NCBI RefSeq assembly: GCF_030530965.1
Contig: NZ_JAUMTY010000062.1
Span: 1-5,406 of the forward strand
Reading direction: 5' to 3'
Source: Corynebacterium sp.
GTDB taxonomy: Bacteria; Actinomycetota; Actinomycetes; Mycobacteriales; Mycobacteriaceae
Length of the DNA stretch: 5,406 nt
The translations under genes were made by a program, and so were the position numbers. The notes beneath the pieces were generated by a model that saw nothing but the letters and a program-made list of their open reading frames with translations, ran no database searches and had not been told where the DNA came from. Positions 1-5,104 of this stretch are shown here, in pieces (position 1 is the stretch's first letter; every line of letters begins with the position of its first letter).

Positions 1-182
1 ACCACACCGCGCATTGCCACGGTGTTGATCATCTGGCGCATGGCGTCGACAGCGGCTCCGTCGCCTTCATTCTTCTTTCCGCGGCCGACCCACCTGCCCG
101 AGGCAAGGGCGGCGGCTTCCGTCACGCGGACCAGTTCCATAGCGAGGTTACGGTCCGGTGGTGTTTGTTTGTGGTCACTCAT
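1..182 (-). CDS. glpX: Class II fructose-1,6-bisphosphatase GlpX, N-terminal part (cut by window edge)
   Basis: GlpX hydrolyses fructose 1,6-bisphosphate to fructose 6-phosphate in the cytoplasm, the committed step of gluconeogenesis. In corynebacteria and mycobacteria it is the main enzyme for this step. Only 60 codons are present, starting at ATG 182-180; the rest lies beyond position 1. The visible part carries the family's N-terminal signature: RNLAMELVRVTEAAALASGRW (residues 11-31) followed by GRGKKNEGDGAAVDAMR (33-49). Asp41 in the GDGAAV segment aligns, from memory of the family, with the metal-site Asp33 of E. coli GlpX. Lys36 replaces the Asp common in GRGDKN, a position not thought to be catalytic. 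A strong AGGAGG lies at 200-195, a rather long 12 nt from this ATG. An in-frame GTG at 191 would be too close to it. A short upstream ORF (235-179) ends on this start codon. The gene is divergent from the DUF4245 gene. I could not identify its promoter with confidence. Confidence 0.93.
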   Translation of the reverse strand, partial: MSDHKQTPPDRNLAMELVRVTEAAALASGRWVGRGKKNEGDGAAVDAMRQMINTVAMRGV

Positions 183-194
183 GGGTGGCACATG

Positions 195-200
195 CCTCCT
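195..200 (-). promoter_or_regulatory. Ribosome binding site of glpX
   Basis: AGGAGG on the minus strand (CCTCCT on plus), 12 nt upstream of the ATG at 182. The spacing is at the long end of the normal range. An ATG at 193 and an in-frame GTG at 191 lie only 1 and 3 nt from it, too close to be used with this site, so ATG 182 remains the best start. The site lies inside the reading frame of the candidate 18-codon leader ORF. Confidence 0.6.
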
Positions 201-317
201 GTTTTGGCTTCAGTGATGGGGTTGATCATCTTCATTGTTTCACTTATGCGCCCAATAGCCGATTAATCTCACTCCCAAATAGGGGCAAAATGTGGTGAAT
301 CTTGTACTTTTTCGGAG

Positions 318-354
318 GTGACCACAGGTTCTCCCTGTTGGTTGGTGTGACCAC
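318..354. repeat. Direct repeat GTGACCAC, two copies in the promoter region
   Basis: Exact copies of GTGACCAC lie at 318-325 and 347-354, 29 bp apart start to start (just under three helical turns). The match extends loosely to GTGACCACAGG and GTGACCACGG. A third copy in inverted orientation, GTGGTCAC, lies at 171-178 within glpX codons 2-4. Paired sites in a divergent promoter region could be operator sites for a regulator of one or both genes. An 8-mer repeated twice can also occur by chance. No known regulator consensus is matched that I can name. Confidence 0.3.
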
Positions 355-439
355 GGCTATGCGGGCGGTGCGGGCCAAAGACGGAACCGATAGTGAGTGG
401 CCGTCGTGGGTGATTAGTGGCCGACATCGACCGGTGGTT

Positions 440-476
440 TTGTGATCCCCCATGACGAACAGCCATAATCGTTCGC
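440..476 (+). promoter_or_regulatory. Promoter of the DUF4245 gene, predicted leaderless
   Basis: A -35-like TTGTGA at 440-445 and a -10-like CATAAT at 464-469 are separated by 18 nt. The -10 box ends 7 nt before the GTG start at 477, which places the expected transcription start at or next to the start codon. There is no Shine-Dalgarno sequence ahead of the GTG. Together this indicates a leaderless mRNA, a common arrangement in mycobacteria and corynebacteria. The start site is inferred from spacing only. Confidence 0.55.
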
Positions 477-1094
477 GTGCGCACGAAAAAGGTGGAGAAG
501 CCAAGGATTTTCCAAGACGGCCGTGACATGATTATCTCGCTCGGAGTCATGCTCATCGTGATGTTCGTCGTCATCGGAGGGACAGGCCTGTGCCATTACC
601 AGCCTGGCAACCCCAAAGAAGGGAAAGTCACCCGCGTTGACTACACCACGTTCTTACAGAGCGAGGCACAATCCGCCGATTATCCCGTTCGCATCCCCAC
701 GTCGCCCGAGGGGTGGATTCCCAATTCGGCCCTTCGGATCAACCTCAACGGCCATTCTGGTTCCTCAGTCGGGTGGGTCCACGACAAAGACTGGATCCGA
801 TTTGTTCAAACGAGCGCATCCGTCGACGACGTAGCCCAGGGGCTCGACGGTAAAGTCCGGGAAGAAAAGGGAACCAAAGACATCGACGGAACAACGTGGC
901 ATGTGTTTGAGGGTGCCGACGATGACGTCCGCACGGCATGGGTTGTGGATAAGAAAGACGTGCGATGGGCCGTATCAGGCACTGGCAGCACCGATGAGTT
1001 CTCGACGATGGCGAAGGCTATTCAGGAAGCAAAGCCAGAGCCGTCAGCGGAAGAATCGGCCCCGTCCGAAGCGTCGTCTTCACCTTCGGCGTAA
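477..1094 (+). CDS. DUF4245 family membrane-anchored protein of unknown function
   Basis: The protein has 205 residues. A short cytoplasmic N-terminus (EKPRIFQDGRDM, residues 7-18) leads into one hydrophobic segment at about 18-37, then a soluble extracytoplasmic domain of about 145 residues. The EKPRIFQDGRDM lead-in plus membrane anchor, the PEGW motif (77-80), the W(I/V)RF segment near 107-109 and the position next to glpX match DUF4245. This is an actinobacterial family without an assigned function. The last 20 or so residues (from about 185) are low-complexity Pro/Ser/Ala/Glu and overlap xseB on the other strand. The start is GTG 477, supported by a -10 box 7 nt upstream and absence of a ribosome binding site. 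GTG 492 is an in-frame alternative. Cys39 falls just after the membrane segment but lacks a proper lipobox, so a membrane anchor is more likely than a lipoprotein. The gene is divergent from glpX and convergent with xseB. Confidence 0.85.
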   Translation: MRTKKVEKPRIFQDGRDMIISLGVMLIVMFVVIGGTGLCHYQPGNPKEGKVTRVDYTTFLQSEAQSADYPVRIPTSPEGWIPNSALRINLNGHSGSSVGWVHDKDWIRFVQTSASVDDVAQGLDGKVREEKGTKDIDGTTWHVFEGADDDVRTAWVVDKKDVRWAVSGTGSTDEFSTMAKAIQEAKPEPSAEESAPSEASSSPSA

Positions 1095-1357
1095 TCACTA
1101 TCCTTTAAGGCTTTCTCAACGCGGTGGCGGGCTCCCTCGAGGTAGTCTTCGCAGGTCCGGGCCAGCGCTTCGCCACGCTCCCAGTACAAAAGTGACTCAT
1201 CAAGGCTCATCTGTCCAAGTTCGAGAATCCGCACGACTTCAATGAGTTCCTGACGTGCTTCTTCGTAGGATAATTCTTCGACGGGCTTAAAGCGGGGGTT
1301 GGATTCGCCGGAACCGATGGTGAATGAGTCGGAATCGTTGCGGTCAGGCTGTGTCAT
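1022..1357 (-). CDS. xseB: Exodeoxyribonuclease VII small subunit
   Basis: XseB is the small helical subunit of exonuclease VII. Several copies bind the large subunit XseA, and the complex degrades single-stranded DNA from either end to short oligonucleotides during repair. The protein has 111 residues, longer than the usual 70-85. The family core spans about 27-85: ELSYEEARQELIEVVRILELG, then MSLDESLLYWERGEALARTCEDYL, the two-helix hairpin typical of the family. Residues 1-25 are a hydrophilic extension and 86-111 an acidic Asp/Ser/Gly/Ala tail. That tail is encoded opposite the tail of the DUF4245 gene over 73 bp. The start at ATG 1357 is supported by AAGGAG at 1369-1364 with 6 nt spacing. 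It lies 54 nt downstream of xseA on the same strand, so the two are almost certainly co-transcribed. Confidence 0.93.
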   Translation of the reverse strand: MTQPDRNDSDSFTIGSGESNPRFKPVEELSYEEARQELIEVVRILELGQMSLDESLLYWERGEALARTCEDYLEGARHRVEKALKDSDYAEGEDDASDGADSSADGSGFAS

Positions 1358-1363
1358 AGGTAG

Positions 1364-1369
1364 CTCCTT
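1364..1369 (-). promoter_or_regulatory. Ribosome binding site of xseB
   Basis: AAGGAG on the minus strand, 6 nt before the ATG at 1357. It settles the xseB start and shows that xseB is translated independently rather than by overlap with xseA. Confidence 0.75.
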
Positions 1370-1411
1370 CGAAAGCGTTACGTGTGGTTAGTCGTGGTGT
1401 GTGGGGTTGGC

Positions 1412-2686
1412 TCATTGAGCTGGCGAGGTCGACATCGTGGCCGCAACGATTGATCCGTCGTTGAGTCGAATCCGCAGCTGGGACCCAGGCGGGGTTTGGT
1501 CAATCGAGGTCGCCACTTCGGACTCTTCACCGGGACGCTGTACCTGGACGATGGAATACCCTCGTGCAAGCGTTGCTGACGGGCCCAATGCTGATACTTG
1601 CCCGCGCAGATGAGCGATCTCGGAGTTCGCTCGCTCCAGCAAAAGGGTGATATTTCGCCTAATGGACGACGCATCGCGTGCCACATCTTCCGCGTGGCGG
1701 TTTATCGGCGTCATCGGATCAGCCATCACGGGCCGTTGACGCAGATCATTCAGACGATCACGTTCGTAGTCCAACCACCTGAAGAGCGCTTGCTGTCCGC
1801 GCTGCCGGCAATCACGGATTCCCTCGAGCTCAGTCGCCATATCGATCACGACTCGTTTTGCCGCATCCGTGGGAGTCGCTGCCCGCAGGTCGGCTACGTC
1901 GTCGAGAACAGGGTTATCGGTTTCGTGCCCAATAGCGCTGACGATGGGTGTCCTCAGCGTGCTGACATGGCGAACGAGGCTTTCGTCGGAAAAAGGAAGA
2001 AGATCTTCGACGGAACCGCCGCCGCGCGCCACGATGATGACGTCGACGGTAGGATCACGATCCAGAATGGTGAGCGCCTCTTTGACTTCAGGGACAGCGC
2101 TGGCGCCCTGGACTGGTGGATTGAGTGTCCGAATGTTCACCGCAGGCCATCGTTCTTGAGCGATAGAGATCACGTCGCGTTCTGCAGCGGAGCCTCGGCC
2201 GGTAATGAGCCCGATGCGTCGGGGGAGGACCGGGAGTGGCTTTTTCCTCTCGGGCGCGAGTAATCCTTCGGCAGCGAGGAGTTTACGGAGTTGCTCGATG
2301 CGGGCAAGCAGTTCACCAATCCCCACAGGGCGGATGTCGGTAATGGATAGCTTCAGCTGGCCACGGCTGACGGAATAATTCGGTTTCCCCAGAACAATGA
2401 CCCGGTCACCATGCGACAGTGGAGTGGGAAGAGACGTAATGACATGGTTCTTGGCGATCAGCTCAATCGACATCTCCGCTTCGACATCGCGGAGGGTGAG
2501 GAACGTCCAGTAGCGGGTCTGCTTCATCTGCGTGAGCTGGCCTTCTACCCACACTGAACCGAGTTTCGAAATCCAGTCTCCGATTTTGCGGTTGAGGATG
2601 CGGACGGGCCACGGGGCTTCGGGGGAGGTAAGTCCGCCTCGACCGGTGCGTGACCCCGACGTGGTCGGATCCTGTTTCGCAGTCAT
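1412..2686 (-). CDS. xseA: Exodeoxyribonuclease VII large subunit
   Basis: XseA is the catalytic subunit of exonuclease VII, a cytoplasmic single-strand DNA nuclease active from both ends that works with XseB in repair. From ATG 2686 it has 424 residues, normal for the family. An N-terminal OB-fold (about 25-120; VWVEGQLTQ, YWTFLTLRD) is followed by the catalytic domain. That domain shows PRRIGLITGRGSAAERDV (about 155-171), VARGGGSVEDLLPFSDE (about 219-235), AIGHETDNPVLDDVADLRAATPT (about 251-273), a helical coiled region, and the C-terminal LARGYSIV motif (about 373-380). All family motifs look intact. An in-frame GTG at 2695 would add three residues (MGH). Neither start has a clear Shine-Dalgarno sequence: GTGGGG lies close before the ATG, and AGG lies about 10 nt before the GTG. 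xseB follows 54 nt downstream. The DUF6542-type gene lies upstream on the same strand with a gap of about 110-120 nt. Confidence 0.96.
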   Translation of the reverse strand: MTAKQDPTTSGSRTGRGGLTSPEAPWPVRILNRKIGDWISKLGSVWVEGQLTQMKQTRYWTFLTLRDVEAEMSIELIAKNHVITSLPTPLSHGDRVIVLGKPNYSVSRGQLKLSITDIRPVGIGELLARIEQLRKLLAAEGLLAPERKKPLPVLPRRIGLITGRGSAAERDVISIAQERWPAVNIRTLNPPVQGASAVPEVKEALTILDRDPTVDVIIVARGGGSVEDLLPFSDESLVRHVSTLRTPIVSAIGHETDNPVLDDVADLRAATPTDAAKRVVIDMATELEGIRDCRQRGQQALFRWLDYERDRLNDLRQRPVMADPMTPINRHAEDVARDASSIRRNITLLLERANSEIAHLRGQVSALGPSATLARGYSIVQVQRPGEESEVATSIDQTPPGSQLRIRLNDGSIVAATMSTSPAQ

Positions 2687-2804
2687 ATGCCCCACTTTAA
2701 TGGCTACCTAGGACATAACTGCTAGCTCGTGCGAAAGTGCTGAGTGCCACGGGTTTTCTCTGTGGTTTCGACGTGGACGCATCTGCCCGGTCCGCGCAGC
2801 CCAC
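2687..2804 (-). other. Spacer between the DUF6542-type gene and xseA; possible xseA promoter
   Basis: This non-coding spacer is the largest gap in the minus-strand gene run. In relatives, ispH usually sits beside xseA. I looked for the LytB/IspH N-terminal motif (APRGYCAGV) and for a remnant reading frame on both strands and found neither. No stem with a T-run that would act as a terminator is clear; a 4-bp CCAC/GTGG stem near 2751-2769 is too weak. TATGTC near 2716-2711 is a poor -10 candidate for xseA, so a separate xseA promoter is possible but unproven. Confidence 0.45.
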
Positions 2805-3710
2805 TTAGTCCCGACGCGAGTGCCGCGGCCGCGTCGTCCGGGGTGGAAGGGAGGATGTGCCGTCGTCGGGACGGTAAGTCCGCGGTGTGAATTTCTTCGA
2901 CGGATACGTGGAAGACTGATCGCGGTACCGTTCGCGATCCCCTTGGTGCGTCGGCCGGGACGGGGCGTCATGCTGCCGACGCGATACTTCGGAGCCCTCA
3001 TATCGATCCTCATACCGGCTGCTCACTCGCGACGAGCGGTTCGTCTCATATGAACGTGGCTGGTGACGTCGTGACGGTGAGGAGGACCGTCGGGAATCGG
3101 TGCGTGCCGAATCGACCGACGTGCTCGTCGAGTCAGACCGATATTCCTGGGGCCGGTGGGCACGAGAAGTAGAAGCTCGTTGCTTTTGTTGCCCATTCCG
3201 CGGTGCTCGCGATGAGGCAGTTTGACGTCGTGCAGTGATGCGTGCGGTTTGCCGTCGATACAACCAGCACCGCACAACCGCAATGATGGCGCTGATCACG
3301 ACCGTCCAGAAGAGGACGAAGAAGTGCTGGACAACCGGGAAGAAGTTCGCCAACAGTGAGGTCTTGGAAAACACCCCGACGCCCTCGGAATGTCCACTCA
3401 GCTTTCCGGCGAGGAGGGAACAGATGGGCGTGAGCACTGTGAAAAGGATGGGTTGCGCACAGACGGTGACTAGCAACCCTTGCACCTGGACGAGCAGCGT
3501 CGTGATGAGCGACGAGGCAACGAAGAAAATGAAGTACCACCGGCCCAGGGTTCCGTCACCGGCCGAACTGATGAGCATGCCGGTCGCCATGGAGGCAGCG
3601 ATGATCGCCAGGGGAGCCCACCAGAGCAGTCCCCAGAACCGATTGTCGTTGCTGTTGGAGCGCCCCGAAGAAGTTCTCGGGGAGGCAGCAGGAGTTCGAT
3701 ATTCTGACAC
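2805..3710 (-). CDS. DUF6542-type integral membrane protein with long Arg/Ser-rich tail
   Basis: The protein has 301 residues in two unlike halves. After a hydrophilic N-terminus of about 24 residues come four hydrophobic segments at about 26-47, 57-78, 80-102 and 118-149. Conserved-looking features are WWAPL near 30-34, the GDG at 51-53 and Pro residues in segment three. This four-segment layout and the location beside xseA fit the actinobacterial DUF6542 family, which has no known function. Residues 151-301 form a disordered, very basic tail with about 34 Arg and 28 Ser in 151 residues, predicted to face the cytoplasm if all four segments cross the membrane. The start is GTG 3710. No Shine-Dalgarno precedes it, but TACCCT at 3724-3719 sits 8 nt upstream and could serve a leaderless transcript. 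It follows the AI-2E gene by 26 nt. The family name is assigned from memory of the layout, not from a search. Confidence 0.72.
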   Translation of the reverse strand: MSEYRTPAASPRTSSGRSNSNDNRFWGLLWWAPLAIIAASMATGMLISSAGDGTLGRWYFIFFVASSLITTLLVQVQGLLVTVCAQPILFTVLTPICSLLAGKLSGHSEGVGVFSKTSLLANFFPVVQHFFVLFWTVVISAIIAVVRCWLYRRQTARITARRQTASSRAPRNGQQKQRASTSRAHRPQEYRSDSTSTSVDSARTDSRRSSSPSRRHQPRSYETNRSSRVSSRYEDRYEGSEVSRRQHDAPSRPTHQGDRERYRDQSSTYPSKKFTPRTYRPDDGTSSLPPRTTRPRHSRRD

Positions 3711-3736
3711 AGGGAATTAGGGTACCCGTTTAAGTC
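3711..3736 (-). promoter_or_regulatory. Short spacer with palindrome GGGTACCC and possible leaderless promoter
   Basis: The 26-nt spacer between the AI-2E stop (TAG at 3739-3737) and the GTG at 3710 contains a perfect 8-bp palindrome GGGTACCC at 3720-3727. The minus-strand hexamer TACCCT at 3724-3719 overlaps it, fits TANNNT, and ends 8 nt before the GTG. No good -35 is visible (CCAATA would be at the expected place) and no ribosome binding site is present. A leaderless internal promoter is one explanation; reinitiation after the AI-2E stop is the other. Confidence 0.3.
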
Positions 3737-5104
3737 CTATTTATTGGTAGGCAGACCGGTAACGGGCATTGTTGGGGTTGTTTCGGAGTCTCGTCGTACA
3801 TTTTCAGTATATTGACGATTGCTTAGCGCTTTCTTTCGGGTCGTAACTTCTTTATCGATAAGTTCACTAAAGTATCGCAACCACACCGCAATGGTGGCCA
3901 TAACGGGGACAGCTAGGAAGGCACCGATAATTCCGTACAAATTACTGCCGACGGTGACGGAGAGAAGAACAATCACCGGGTGGAGATTCATCGCCTTTGA
4001 TTGCAGAACAGGGGAGAGAACATTTCCTTCAAGTTGCTGAACCGCGATGATGATGGCGAGCACGATTAATGCTGTCGTGAGTCCATTCGATACGAGGGCA
4101 ATAAGAACGGCGACGGCTCCCGCGACGATCGCACCGACGATGGGGATGAAACCACCCATGAACGTGATGACGGCCAGCGGTAGAGCAAGCGGCACATTGA
4201 GAATGATCAGCCCCAGACCGATGAAGAAAGCATCGATGAGGGAAACAACCGCTTGAGCACGGATGAACCCTCCGAGCGTGTTCCAGGACCGCTGCAGGAG
4301 TTCAACGATGTGGCCTTCGCCCCGTTTACCTGAAATTTTGCCAAGCCACGGGAGGAAACGATCGCCGTCTTTCAGGAAGAAGAAGGTGATCATCAGAATA
4401 ACGCCGAGCATCACTGCTAATTCTGATGCTTTATTCACACCGGTGACGACGCCCGCAATGATTTGATCCGAGCTGGATTTAATCTTGTCGATTCCCTCGT
4501 CCAGGTAATCATTGACCTGTTGATCGTTGAGATTAAGCGGCGGGCCTTGAACGTAGTTCTGAACCTTTTCCAGCCCTTTAATCGATTGATCCGCCAATTG
4601 GGAGGATTGTTCGACGGCACTCGGCGCGATGAGGCTGAAGAGGCCGACGATGATGGCCAAGGCTCCCAGCACAGAAACCAAGGCTGCGAGCCACCGGGGG
4701 AAGTGCGCTTTGCGCATCCAGTTCGTTGGCACCCAGAGCAGCGTGCAGATAATGAGGGCGATCAAGATCGGCAGAACGCCTCGCCACAGCAGGCCGATTG
4801 CTCGCCAGGCGACGATGCCGCCCGCGATGAGGAGGATCAGACGTATTGACCAGGCTGCGGTGATGGAGACGACGTCACCAATGACTGCCAGGCGGTCCTT
4901 GGGAGCATCCGAGGGGTCGACCTCGGGGTGGTGTTCGCCACCGCGGAATGGCGTGCTGGGGTCATGAGAGTGGTCCTCCGCGCTGTCCGCGCTCATCGAG
5001 GCGTTGTCCGCGTTCGTCGTCGGGTCTACCTTGCGGCTTCCCTTCGACGCGGCCGAGTCGTTCGGTTCCTGACCGTGCTTTGTGCGGCGGTTGAAGAGTG
5101 ACAT
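3737..5104 (-). CDS. AI-2E family transporter (UPF0118 type), complete
   Basis: AI-2E family permeases are polytopic inner-membrane proteins. Characterised members are linked to autoinducer-2 export (TqsA) or Na+/H+ exchange, but most, including this one, have no known substrate. The protein has 455 residues. A hydrophilic, disordered N-terminus (1-70) contains a His/Asp-rich patch around 45-63. Membrane segments follow at about 80-100, 105-127, 137-160, 225-244, 280-303, 306-336, 341-357 and 374-408. Family hallmarks are the FLKDGDRF loop (243-250), GGFIRAQ (278-284), GGFIPIVGAIVAG (317-329), QQLEGNVLSPVLQSK (356-370) and GAFLAVP (394-400). The C-terminal tail (about 420-455) is hydrophilic. 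The start is ATG 5104, with GGAGGAG at 5119-5113 and 8 nt spacing. The A of its ATG is also the last base of the preceding paralogue's TAA stop, so the two are probably translationally coupled. Confidence 0.93.
   Translation of the reverse strand: MSLFNRRTKHGQEPNDSAASKGSRKVDPTTNADNASMSADSAEDHSHDPSTPFRGGEHHPEVDPSDAPKDRLAVIGDVVSITAAWSIRLILLIAGGIVAWRAIGLLWRGVLPILIALIICTLLWVPTNWMRKAHFPRWLAALVSVLGALAIIVGLFSLIAPSAVEQSSQLADQSIKGLEKVQNYVQGPPLNLNDQQVNDYLDEGIDKIKSSSDQIIAGVVTGVNKASELAVMLGVILMITFFFLKDGDRFLPWLGKISGKRGEGHIVELLQRSWNTLGGFIRAQAVVSLIDAFFIGLGLIILNVPLALPLAVITFMGGFIPIVGAIVAGAVAVLIALVSNGLTTALIVLAIIIAVQQLEGNVLSPVLQSKAMNLHPVIVLLSVTVGSNLYGIIGAFLAVPVMATIAVWLRYFSELIDKEVTTRKKALSNRQYTENVRRDSETTPTMPVTGLPTNK

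Larger units (their letters stand above)
183..476. other. Divergent intergenic region between glpX and the DUF4245 gene
   Basis: This stretch of 294 bases contains no convincing gene. It should hold the promoters for both divergent genes. The plus-strand promoter is visible next to position 477. No minus-strand TANNNT box with a good -35 stands out for glpX. Other visible structure: two direct copies of GTGACCAC at 318-325 and 347-354, with an inverted copy at 171-178 inside the first codons of glpX; an AT-centred imperfect palindrome CCCAAATAGGGG at 274-285; and a possible short leader ORF for glpX at 235-179. The minus-strand frames that run through this area start inside or downstream of the DUF4245 start and resemble no protein family I know. 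Confidence 0.7.

Noticed and set aside
274..285. CCCAAATAGGGG as a terminator or hairpin
   Set aside because: Only about a 4-bp stem with a 5-base loop and no T-run, so too weak for a terminator. It might be a binding site, but nothing supports that.
441..456. TGTGATCCCCCATGAC as a GlxR/CRP-type site upstream of the DUF4245 gene
   Set aside because: Only the left half (TGTGA) matches the TGTGA-N6-TCACA consensus; the right half does not.
244..596. Three short minus-strand frames over the glpX-DUF4245 intergenic region and DUF4245 start
   Set aside because: They overlap each other and the strong DUF4245 promoter and start, are rich in His/Arg/Pro without pattern, and match no family.
1598..2263. 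A 221-codon open frame on the plus strand opposite xseA
   Set aside because: It lies wholly inside the well-supported xseA gene, has no recognisable domain and no ribosome binding site. Long antisense frames are common opposite GC-biased coding sequence.
2708..3283. Minus-strand frames in other phases across the DUF6542-type tail, one running into the spacer before xseA
   Set aside because: These are shadows of the Arg/Ser-rich repeat-like codon composition. The hydrophobic N-terminal half connects only to the 2805-3710 frame.
3235..3720. A 161-codon open frame on the plus strand opposite the DUF6542-type gene
   Set aside because: It is an antisense shadow of the membrane-segment half of that gene. 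It resembles no family and has no plausible start signals.
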